64,000 nt of DNA from JALZUE01 sp051251725 (lineage in GTDB: Bacteria; Pseudomonadota; Gammaproteobacteria; Enterobacterales; Alteromonadaceae), in NCBI GenBank assembly GCA_051251725.1, contig JBPOFN010000004.1, positions 136,417-200,416 of the forward strand, written 5' to 3'. Positions 53,873 through 61,407 of the stretch are shown here, piece after piece. Under the pieces are notes generated by a model. That model was not told the DNA's origin and made no database searches. It saw nothing but the letters and a program-made list of their open reading frames with translations. Position 1 is the first letter of the stretch. Each line of letters starts with the position of its first letter. The translations under genes and the position numbers were made by a program.

Positions 53873-53888
53873 GTAATTTGTAAATTAC
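53873..53888. promoter_or_regulatory. Palindrome GTAATTT-GT-AAATTAC
   Basis: Perfect 7+7 inverted repeat with 2-bp centre, 62-77 bp upstream of the lyase start. It has the same 7-2-7 layout as the TTTTAGC repeat upstream of DUF1080 (23173-23188). Confidence 0.38.
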
Positions 53889-53915
53889 CAAATTAATTGC
53901 GTGGCTCATTCAGTA

Positions 53916-53929
53916 TTTTAGCGATAGCA
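53916..53929 (+). promoter_or_regulatory. LacI-like operator TTTTAGCGATAGCA
   Basis: Differs from the 30446 site (TGTTAGCGATAACA) at two of 14 positions and sits 21 bp upstream of the lyase ATG, where a bound repressor would block initiation. Confidence 0.42.
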
Positions 53930-53949
53930 AAACTTAAGGTTTCTTTGAA

Positions 53950-56568
53950 ATGAAAAGTAAATTTATCTTAATAGCAAGTATATGTGTTTCTTTACTGTAT
54001 ACGGGATTAGCTGTAGGTTTTGAACCGCAATCGCTAGCGCCTTTGTCATCATTAACGCTAGAAAATAAAACGTTAGAACGACCGTTTATTTGGGCTAAAG
54101 CAAGCGAACGCAATGATATTTTAGTTAAGATCACTCATCGCGACTGGGCTAAAAAACTTTTTGTCAGTTTAAGATCGCGCGCCGATGCCGCCACTGCAAA
54201 TACGCTGCTACAACGTCGTAAAAAGCTATTACAACTACCGTTAGTTTGGCCTGAAAGTATTGATGGACAAACTAATCAACAAATTAAGCCAACACTGCAA
54301 GTTTATGGTAAAGCTTTAGGTAATCAAAGTGATGGTAAATTAAGGTGGGGTTATGCAAGAGCGCCACAAATGCAAATGTTAAAAGGTTTGCAAGATGGTG
54401 TTGATTGCTCGGTTTTGTATTATTTAACCGAACAAGAAAAGTATGCGCAATGTGCGGCTGATATGTTGGCAACTTTTGTTAATGCTTTAGCCAACACGCC
54501 AGTGATTAAAAGTGACCAAATGAATAGCGGCTGGCTTTATCAAGATAATCATTTATTAGAAGCACGGGTGTTAGGAGCGCAGTTACCGATTATTTACGAT
54601 TTTGTTTATTCGTATCTTAAAAAAGGCGGTAAAGTTTACGATTTAGCCAGTAATGATCTAGTTGATTTTGACTTCGGGGCTGCCCAGAAAGTGTTCGCTA
54701 CTTATGTTGAATTGGCACTTAATAAAGGGCTGTTAGAGTCAAATTGGCCGGTATTAGAATCGGGCAGTTTACTCCATAATATTCATGCCCTTGATGACGC
54801 CGAAAAAAGAGCGTCGTTATTACCTTATTATTTATACCAAAATACTGAGCATCAGGCATCCTTGCATAAAGTGGCTGAAATGTTTAAAAATCCGGGTGAT
54901 ATCTGGCCAGAATCCATTAGCTATTCTCGACATGTAACTAGCCTAAGTGTTTATTACATGACTATGGTGGATAGGATTTACCCAAGATTAAAACTCGGGA
55001 CTCGTTTTGCCAATATCCCACAGTCGTTAACGGCAATGTATAATTTACAATTTCCCAATAATGATTATCCGTATATCGGTGATACCCATCGTCATTTCGA
55101 GGTTGAATATCAAGCTTATGAAATGGCATTACAGCTCGCAAGACTGAATGATAATCAACCGCAAATTAAGCAGTTTTCAACATTTTTAGCTGCCAGTATA
55201 GTCAATAAAAATTATCATCGAGCTGAGTTAGAAGCGCGTACTTATGGCCCTAGCCCTTATGTTTTACCGCTTCAATTATTATGGTCGCTCGATGATTTAA
55301 CCAGCGCTAATGATGAGAATAGCAATATCGAACCTGTTCGTCCGCGCAGTAATCACTTACCGCATGCGGGTATGACGATTCAACGTAATCTCAGCACCAA
55401 AAACGTCACTAAAGATAGTTTGATGGCTGCTGTTGCTGGTGGCAGTTATATTCATGGTCATGCGACTGGCATGGACTTAGAGCTTTATGGTCAAGGTTAT
55501 GTTTTAGGTATTGATGGCGGCAAGTGGACTTACGGCACTGATATTCATGAAAATTATTATCGCTTGTTTGCCGCTCATAATTCGGTGATAAGTAATGGTG
55601 CGTCGGCTTCAAAGGGCGGCTGGATTAACTTAGGCATTAATCAAGTAACACCCGTGGTGTTAGAACCGCAAGCTGAGCAATCAGGGGTTTCTCCGTATCA
55701 TTCATTTGCGACCACTTCATTTTATGATCAAGACAATTTAGTTGCTCCGGCGCAGCATCAACGTACGGTTGCCTTGATAAAGCTTTCTGACAACGTTGGT
55801 TATTATGTTGATATTTTTAGAGCAAAATCTGATACGCCGGATGAATTTCATGATTACCTGTATCGTAATATTGGCGAGCAAGTGGTGATCAGTTCGAACA
55901 ATGAAAAATTGGCGATGGCTAATGACAAAACCCGCTATCAAGCGTCTGCGCAATTGCCTTGGGCTTATCATCAAACTTATAAACATCCGGGCTGGCACTT
56001 TTTTACTGAGGTAAAAAGTAGTAAAGCCACAACACAAGCGTTAACTGCTACCTTTACTGCTAATAAGCTAAGTAAACAGCCTATTGTAATGCGCGCCTTA
56101 ATCCCCGCGGGTTTAAACACTGAAATCACGCAAGTTATGGCGCCTAAGTCTAAGGCTGCACCTAAACCTTATGATAAAAAACCATTACCGACGTTTGTGT
56201 TACGTCATCAAGGTGAGGCATGGAGCAATCCATTTGCAGTTGTTTATCAATCTTATACCGATCAAAACAACGAACAAGCTGCGGTGCAGTCAGTAAAGCG
56301 CATCATGGTCGATAAGATTTTTAAAGGCCTACAAGTGTTTTCAGAACTTGATGGTAAAAAAATTGAGCAATATATCATTATGCAAGAAAACACCAATGAC
56401 ACGTTTATGATCAATGATCTTGATCTTAAATTTACGGGTCGATTCGGTATTGTGACTTTACATAACGATCAGCTTGAAAGTCTTTATATAGGCGATGGCA
56501 GTGCATTAACCTATCAAGGGAAAAAATTAGTCCCGACAGCGACATCAGCTGGTTATTCGAGCTATTAA
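53950..56568 (+). CDS. Heparinase II/III-type polysaccharide lyase
   Basis: 872 residues with a signal peptide (ICVSLLYTGLAVG). The N-terminal (alpha/alpha) toroid spans about 45-440 (RWGYARAPQMQMLKGLQDGVDCSVLYYLTEQEKYA, SGWLYQDNHLLEARVLGAQLPIIYDFVY, PESISYSRHVTSLSVYYM). The heparinase II/III beta-sandwich spans about 470-870 (MAAVAGGSYIHGHATGMDLELYGQGYVLGIDGG, YYRLFAAHNSVISNG, LYRNIGEQVVIS). His502/His504 and the Tyr-rich LFAAHN block are the expected active-site region. The family covers heparin, alginate and ulvan lyases (for example PL37/PL40-type); the locus suggests ulvan or another uronate-rich sulfated glycan. The second sulfatase follows after 39 bp, so they form one operon. Confidence 0.8.
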   Translation: MKSKFILIASICVSLLYTGLAVGFEPQSLAPLSSLTLENKTLERPFIWAKASERNDILVKITHRDWAKKLFVSLRSRADAATANTLLQRRKKLLQLPLVWPESIDGQTNQQIKPTLQVYGKALGNQSDGKLRWGYARAPQMQMLKGLQDGVDCSVLYYLTEQEKYAQCAADMLATFVNALANTPVIKSDQMNSGWLYQDNHLLEARVLGAQLPIIYDFVYSYLKKGGKVYDLASNDLVDFDFGAAQKVFATYVELALNKGLLESNWPVLESGSLLHNIHALDDAEKRASLLPYYLYQNTEHQASLHKVAEMFKNPGDIWPESISYSRHVTSLSVYYMTMVDRIYPRLKLGTRFANIPQSLTAMYNLQFPNNDYPYIGDTHRHFEVEYQAYEMALQLARLNDNQPQIKQFSTFLAASIVNKNYHRAELEARTYGPSPYVLPLQLLWSLDDLTSANDENSNIEPVRPRSNHLPHAGMTIQRNLSTKNVTKDSLMAAVAGGSYIHGHATGMDLELYGQGYVLGIDGGKWTYGTDIHENYYRLFAAHNSVISNGASASKGGWINLGINQVTPVVLEPQAEQSGVSPYHSFATTSFYDQDNLVAPAQHQRTVALIKLSDNVGYYVDIFRAKSDTPDEFHDYLYRNIGEQVVISSNNEKLAMANDKTRYQASAQLPWAYHQTYKHPGWHFFTEVKSSKATTQALTATFTANKLSKQPIVMRALIPAGLNTEITQVMAPKSKAAPKPYDKKPLPTFVLRHQGEAWSNPFAVVYQSYTDQNNEQAAVQSVKRIMVDKIFKGLQVFSELDGKKIEQYIIMQENTNDTFMINDLDLKFTGRFGIVTLHNDQLESLYIGDGSALTYQGKKLVPTATSAGYSSY

Positions 56569-56607
56569 AATATTCGCATTAAGTTAAGAATTAAGGAAAT
56601 AAACAAG

Positions 56608-58023
56608 ATGAAAAAAATGATAACAAAAAATCGATTATTGACTGGCTTGGTCAGCAGTTTACTTTTGAGCTTTACCACTGCCGCTAGTGCTGCCGATAAG
56701 CCAAATATTCTGTTTATCTTGACTGATGACTTAGGTTTTAACCAAATTGGCGCTTATGGCAATACGCCGATCAAAACTCCTAACTTAGATAAAATGGCTA
56801 ACAATGGTATTCGCTTTGACCAGGCTTATGCCGGTAATACCGTTTGTTCACCATCGCGTGTTTCATTATTTACTGGCCGTGATGGTCGTTACATGACGAA
56901 TAACGCCAACACAGTACAGTTAGCTGAAATCGATATTACGATGGCGCATGTGCTTAAATATGCTGATTACGATACCGCTTTATTTGGTAAATATTCGATT
57001 GGTTCGCAAATGGGCGTTACTGATCCGTTAGCAATGGGTTTTGATACTTGGTATGGCTTTTATTCTATTTTGGAAGGTCACAGACAGTACCCGCAAATTG
57101 TTTGGCGTGACGGTAAAAAACTGCGCGTTAAAGAAAACGAAGGCGGAAGAAAAGGCGCTTATGCGCAAGAGCTATTTACCGAAGAAGCAATTAATTACAT
57201 TAAAGAAGATCGTGAAAACCCGTTTTTTGTCATGCTAACTTTCTCTTCACCGCATGCTGAGCTTGGTGTGCCGGCAAAATATAGCGATCAATATAAACTT
57301 GATGAAAAGCCTTATTTAGGTATGTCGACAGGGTCGCCAAGCGATAAATATGCAGCCTATTATCCTGAAGCTGTAGCAAAACCTAATGCGACACTAGCCG
57401 GTATGGTAACTGCTTTAGATGATTATGTTGGCCAAATCATCGCAGTATTAGAAGAGCAAGGTAAATTAGATAATACCTTGATTGTTTTTACTTCAGATAA
57501 TGGTCCGCATGATGAAGGCGGCGCAGATCCCGAATTCTTTAATGCATCGGCTCCTTATAAAGGTCAAAAACGTGATCTCTATGATGGTGGTATTCACGTT
57601 CCTATGATTGTGCAATGGCCTGACAAAATCAAAAAAGCTCGTGTTGACGATACCCCTTGGTTATTTGCCGACGTATTACCAACCTTAGCCGATCTTGCTG
57701 GTGTAGATTTAAATGTTGTTCCGCGTGTGCGTACTAACGGTGTTTCGATTGCGGGTTTATTGAATGACCAACCAGACGTAATGGCTGAGCGACTTTTATA
57801 TTGGGAATTTTCTAAGCAAGTGGGCGATCCTAACTCAGGCATCATTGGTGATACTTTCCAAGCCGCGCGTAAAGGCAAATGGAAAGCTGTTCGTTATACC
57901 CTTGCCGGTGCCATGGAACTATACGACATTATTAAAGATCCGGGTGAGTCACATAACTTAGCGGCTGAAAACCCTGAAATTACCGAAGAATTTTTTGCAG
58001 TTTTTGAACAGTACAAAAATTAG
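56608..58023 (+). CDS. S1-family sulfatase, periplasmic
   Basis: 471 residues with a cleavable signal peptide (SFTTAASAAD). The sulfatase core shows NILFILTDDLGFNQIG, formylglycine motif VCSPSRVSLFTGRDGRY (Cys80), GKYSIGSQMG, FVMLTFSSPHAELG, LIVFTSDNGPHDEGG and KRDLYDGGIHVPMIVQWP. Strong collinear similarity with the sulfatase at 11310-12824 (shared DPLAxGFDxWYGF and HRQYP blocks) points to duplication, perhaps with split positional specificity. It follows the heparinase-type lyase by 39 bp (ribosome-binding site AAGGA). The substrate is presumably a sulfated oligosaccharide. Confidence 0.93.
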   Translation: MKKMITKNRLLTGLVSSLLLSFTTAASAADKPNILFILTDDLGFNQIGAYGNTPIKTPNLDKMANNGIRFDQAYAGNTVCSPSRVSLFTGRDGRYMTNNANTVQLAEIDITMAHVLKYADYDTALFGKYSIGSQMGVTDPLAMGFDTWYGFYSILEGHRQYPQIVWRDGKKLRVKENEGGRKGAYAQELFTEEAINYIKEDRENPFFVMLTFSSPHAELGVPAKYSDQYKLDEKPYLGMSTGSPSDKYAAYYPEAVAKPNATLAGMVTALDDYVGQIIAVLEEQGKLDNTLIVFTSDNGPHDEGGADPEFFNASAPYKGQKRDLYDGGIHVPMIVQWPDKIKKARVDDTPWLFADVLPTLADLAGVDLNVVPRVRTNGVSIAGLLNDQPDVMAERLLYWEFSKQVGDPNSGIIGDTFQAARKGKWKAVRYTLAGAMELYDIIKDPGESHNLAAENPEITEEFFAVFEQYKN

Positions 58024-58621
58024 CTTTTATTACTTTAGGGTCTGTTAAATATTTATTTAAAAACTCGCCCCTCGGGAACGCATAGGCATCATGATAAAGG
58101 TACAAAATTTGTTTAATATAGAATGACTATATCTAAACATATTTTGCTTTTTCTCATATCCCCCATGTCGTTCTAAGTGGTCACTTCTTTAGATGGATTG
58201 GTATTAAATTATGCCGGAGCGTATAACCTGTGCTTAAAATACATTTGGAACAGCCAAATATTATTTTAAGCACCTTGATTACCTCTTTTTCAAAGGCAAT
58301 AGAGCTATAACCTGAATGATAGCAGGCCTAATAAGTAAATTTGTAGCGAGGGCGCGTTGATGAGACGCGCCTTTTTTTACTTTGCCATTGAGCAACTTGC
58401 GCAAATTAATCCTAACAGCTTTAATTAAAGCTAGGGTTTGTTGATTTTTGTTAATGAATAAAGCAGCCTGTTGCTCAAAAATAACACAAAGGTCAACAGA
58501 CCTTAGATAACTTATCAATAACTATTAAATAATTAAATGTTTTATACTTTTTTAATCTGTATATCGATACTGTTTCGATAAGAGAGCCTAATGCTTATGT
58601 TAAGTGATTTCTTCGCCAATC
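58024..58621. other. Intergenic region after sulfatase 2
   Basis: About 600 bp with no recognised gene on either strand. A 79-codon minus-strand frame (58279-58518) with a basic C-terminus (LLPLKKR) looks like chance or a decayed fragment. A strong orphan terminator lies at 58351. Near 58591 a 13-codon frame (MLMLSDFFANHAR) with a GAGAG site precedes the split cyclase. Confidence 0.45.
58351..58378 (+). terminator. Strong rho-independent terminator (orphan)
   Basis: A GC-only-but-T stem GGCGCGT / ACGCGCC, 7-nt loop, followed by seven Ts. It lies 328 bp after the sulfatase stop, with no gene in between, so it either ends a long 3' untranslated region or an unannotated small RNA. Confidence 0.8.
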
Positions 58622-59464
58622 ATGCCAGATAAAAATAAATTTCTCGAAAGAGAATACAGCTATCCTGGTGAAATATCAGGCGCCTTCCTGCTTGGTTTGG
58701 TGGAATCATTTGGCAATTCTAATCTACTTAACCCGCAAGAATTGAATTTTGATTTATATTCAGTACGACCGCAAAACTGGTATCCCTATGACTATTTAAT
58801 GGATGCACTGACACTGGTACAAAAATTATTACCCGACTCCAGCAGTATTTTATTTGGTGCGGGCGTTAAATTTATTGAAACTTGGTATTATCAGGGGCCA
58901 GGTAAAAGTAGTGTTTTCTCTGGTTCTGAGTGGATTCAAGTTAATGATCAAACTGACGGTGGCTACAATTCTGTGGTTCGAGGTGGAGCGCCAAGTGAAA
59001 TTGGTTGGTGCAAAAATATCGAGGTGAATGAGCAAGAGGGTTATGCTTTCATTGAAAACGTGATGCCATTGCCACCGGATTATCTTGCCGGTGTTTTTTA
59101 TGGTGGTTTTTTACTCTTTGACGATATGGTGTATTTTAATACTGAGATTGAAAGTATTACCAGCGACTCCTCACTTAACTATCCAAAAACTATTATAAAA
59201 CTTATCTTTCGCCCGCGAAATAAAGCGGTTTCCGATCAGCGGCTAGAAGAGCTGAAAAACAATGAACAAAGCCAATGTGCGTCTTTAATCGAAGCCGATG
59301 AAATATTATGGCACTACCGACATTTGTCGCTTCTTACCGAGATGAGGGAAAAATATAATCAAAATATCACCGAAATATTGGGTAAAGCCTTTAACAACCT
59401 AAGGCAAAGCGATGAAGAGTTATTACGTAGCAACCATAAATTAAATCTAGAACTGATGCTTTAA
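58622..59464 (+). CDS. N-terminal sensor half of a frameshifted diguanylate cyclase
   Basis: About 280 residues from ATG 58622 (GTG 58604 also in frame; neither has a good ribosome-binding site). The region REYSYPGEISGAFLLGLVESFG, LFGAGVKFIETWYYQGPG, GAPSEIGWCKNIEVNEQEGYAFIENVMPLP and AGVFYGGFLLF suggests a small ligand-sensing alpha/beta domain (V4R- or heme-NO-binding-like by feel; not certain). A coiled-coil linker (ITEILGKAFNNLRQSDEELLRSNHKLNLEL) ends at TAA 59462. The GGDEF domain continues in the -1 frame at once, so this is one gene broken by an indel, or a sequencing error, within 59440-59464. Confidence 0.6.
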   Translation: MPDKNKFLEREYSYPGEISGAFLLGLVESFGNSNLLNPQELNFDLYSVRPQNWYPYDYLMDALTLVQKLLPDSSSILFGAGVKFIETWYYQGPGKSSVFSGSEWIQVNDQTDGGYNSVVRGGAPSEIGWCKNIEVNEQEGYAFIENVMPLPPDYLAGVFYGGFLLFDDMVYFNTEIESITSDSSLNYPKTIIKLIFRPRNKAVSDQRLEELKNNEQSQCASLIEADEILWHYRHLSLLTEMREKYNQNITEILGKAFNNLRQSDEELLRSNHKLNLELML

Positions 59465-59469
59465 CTGGC

Positions 59470-59979
59470 TTGTATAACAAACGTTTTTTTAATCAGCAAA
59501 TTGAAACATTATGGAATATATCTAAGCGGCATAATTATTCGATTTGTGTCTTGATGATCGATATCGATTTCTTTAAGCCTTATAACGATTTTTATGGTCA
59601 TTTAGCTGGTGACGATGCAATTAAATCGGTAGCAGAGTGTTTAACGACAACCTTTAAACGGGCCGATGATTTAGTGGCGCGTTTTGGCGGAGAAGAATTT
59701 ATTTGTGTCACCATTAATGTTGACGACGATTATGTTCATCAGTTGGCTGAAAAGCTAATTAGGTGTTTAGCGGAAAAGAAAATTCCGCATTTAAATTCAA
59801 CGGTTGATGACAATTTGACAGTAAGTATTGGCTCTATCAATTTCGACGAAAATCTCGGGGATATTGAAAAATTAATTAAAGAAGCAGACAAGGCGCTATA
59901 TCAAGCGAAAGCGCAAGGTCGTAATCGGCATGTGCATAGTCTGTTTTCTGAAAAGAGTAATAGTATTAACGAGCAATAA
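59470..59979 (+). CDS. GGDEF diguanylate cyclase domain, downstream half of frameshifted gene
   Basis: 169 residues if started at TTG 59470; the frame is open from 59440 and before it reads TDALTGLYNKRFFNQQI, the normal beginning of a GGDEF domain, so 59470 is not a natural start. It has LMIDIDFFKPYNDFYGHLAGDDAIKSVA (metal and guanine contacts), ARFGGEEFICV (intact GGEEF), and ADKALYQAKAQGRNRHV. All cyclase residues are present, so the intact gene would make c-di-GMP. No ribosome-binding site precedes it. The short 59980-60236 gap downstream has no gene. Confidence 0.75.
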   Translation: MYNKRFFNQQIETLWNISKRHNYSICVLMIDIDFFKPYNDFYGHLAGDDAIKSVAECLTTTFKRADDLVARFGGEEFICVTINVDDDYVHQLAEKLIRCLAEKKIPHLNSTVDDNLTVSIGSINFDENLGDIEKLIKEADKALYQAKAQGRNRHVHSLFSEKSNSINEQ

Positions 59980-60236
59980 ATCTCGCGAGGGCATTAAAAT
60001 ATTTACTGGTATCTTTCCTTTTGAGTTAGCTTTTTCGTTATCAATATCACTTTTTTCTGTGTTCATTATAAATTTCATCACTTATCTCTGTTCAATATTA
60101 GCCATTAAAGTAGTTAAATTTGGCGGATATAGAATAGCTACAATTACACTATAATGATTAATATATTACTGTTACTATCAAAGGTGATAGCACATTATGG
60201 CTAATGTTAAAGCCGCTTACTTGTTTGGAACATTAT

Positions 60237-61316
60237 TTGAAAACTTTTACTTGTCAATGTGGTAACACCCTGCATTTTGTCAATACCAAGTGTGTAACTT
60301 GTAATTCTATGCTTGGCTTTGTCCCTGAAGAGCTGCAGTTAACAGCGTTAACTATTACGCCTCAAGGGTTATATAAAGTTGCGACTAACGATAACCTTTA
60401 TCGGCAATGTAAAAACTACTGGCAACATGATGTTTGTAACTGGATGGTGCCAGCCGATGATCCGAATGAGCTGTGCCAGTCGTGCCGACTAAATGTCACT
60501 ATTCCTAACCTTGAAAAACCTGGGAATTTTACTTTATGGTATCGCATGGAACTGTCCAAACGCGGCCTTTTATATACCTTATATAAACTAAACTTACCTG
60601 TGGTTGGTCGTAGTATTGAGCCAGTTACCGGTTTAGGATTTTCATTTTTAGAAGATCAAATTGAAGATGAATATGGTAATGAATTAACGGTTAAAGATTA
60701 TGTTGTTACCGGCCATAGCGCTGGACTTATCACCTTAAATTTGAGTGAAGCTCAAGACAGTGCACGTATTGAAATGCGTGAAAAAATGAATGAACGTTAT
60801 CGTACCCTTATTGGCCATTTTCGCCATGAATCAGGTCACTATTATTGGGATCGTTTGATCAAACATTCAGATTTACTTGAACCTTTTAGAGCAATGTTTG
60901 GCGATGAACGTTTGTCTTACACCCAAGCGTTAGAGCATTATTACCAAAATGGCCCATCGGAAAATTGGCAAAATGTTTGGATCAGCGCGTATGCCAGTAT
61001 GCATCCGTGGGAAGATTGGGCCGAAACATGGGCACATTACCTGCACATGGTGTCTACCTTAGAAACCGCCAATAATTATGAAATAAGCATTGCTGGTAAT
61101 CAGGTTAAAAATCCGTTACTTAAATCTGACAATGTTGATGAAGCCTACACCGCTATTAGCTTTACGCAATTATTTAATGACTGGTGCCGACTAACTAAGT
61201 CAATCAATGCCATTAACCGCAGTATGGGCCATGATGATGCTTATCCGTTTGTCATTTCAATTACCGCATTGGATAAACTTCGATTTGTTCATCAAGCCAT
61301 TAAATATGCAAAATAA
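60237..61316 (+). CDS. Zinc-ribbon plus HExxH-type putative metallopeptidase
   Basis: About 359 residues from TTG 60237, which has GGAA six bases upstream and gives the usual family N-terminus MKTFTCQCGN; ATG 60204 is an alternative. The N-terminal zinc ribbon uses Cys pairs CQCGN / CVTC and a second set CNW / CQSC. The peptidase part has GHFRHESGHYYWDRLI (HESGH zinc/catalytic motif, residues 208-212 counted from 60204) and DWAETWAHYLHMVSTLE, providing a further ligand. It is a cytoplasmic protein of the family found with ATP-grasp, alpha-E and transglutaminase-like genes. A terminator-like stem overlaps its stop codon. The substrate is unknown. Confidence 0.82.
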   Translation: MKTFTCQCGNTLHFVNTKCVTCNSMLGFVPEELQLTALTITPQGLYKVATNDNLYRQCKNYWQHDVCNWMVPADDPNELCQSCRLNVTIPNLEKPGNFTLWYRMELSKRGLLYTLYKLNLPVVGRSIEPVTGLGFSFLEDQIEDEYGNELTVKDYVVTGHSAGLITLNLSEAQDSARIEMREKMNERYRTLIGHFRHESGHYYWDRLIKHSDLLEPFRAMFGDERLSYTQALEHYYQNGPSENWQNVWISAYASMHPWEDWAETWAHYLHMVSTLETANNYEISIAGNQVKNPLLKSDNVDEAYTAISFTQLFNDWCRLTKSINAINRSMGHDDAYPFVISITALDKLRFVHQAIKYAK

Positions 61317-61363
61317 CAAATAAAATCAATACTTTCACAGTGAAAATTATTTGTTATTTGTTT
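61311..61363 (+). terminator. Stem-loop terminator overlapping the peptidase stop codon
   Basis: A perfect 13-bp but AT-rich stem AAATAACAAATAA / TTATTTGTTATTT (61311-61323, 61347-61359) enclosing a small TTTCAC/GTGAAA stem, followed by GTTTTCT. Confidence 0.55.
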
Positions 61364-61407
61364 TCTCTTCTATACTGAAAATATTCACTAATATTAAGGA
61401 TGAATAG

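Larger units (their letters stand above)
53594..53949. other. Divergent intergenic region Sel1 / heparinase-like lyase
   Basis: About 355 bp without a gene. It carries a palindrome (53873-53888) and a LacI-like site (53916-53929) just upstream of the lyase; otherwise AT-rich. Confidence 0.45.

Noticed and set aside
58279..58518. Minus-strand 79-codon ORF as a transposase remnant
   Set aside because: Basic C-terminus only; no catalytic residues, terminal inverted repeats or target duplication could be found, and a plus-strand terminator sits inside it.
59440..59464. Programmed -1 frameshift joining the sensor and GGDEF halves
   Set aside because: No X-XXY-YYZ slippery heptamer or following stem-loop is seen in the 25-bp overlap; an indel or sequencing error is simpler.
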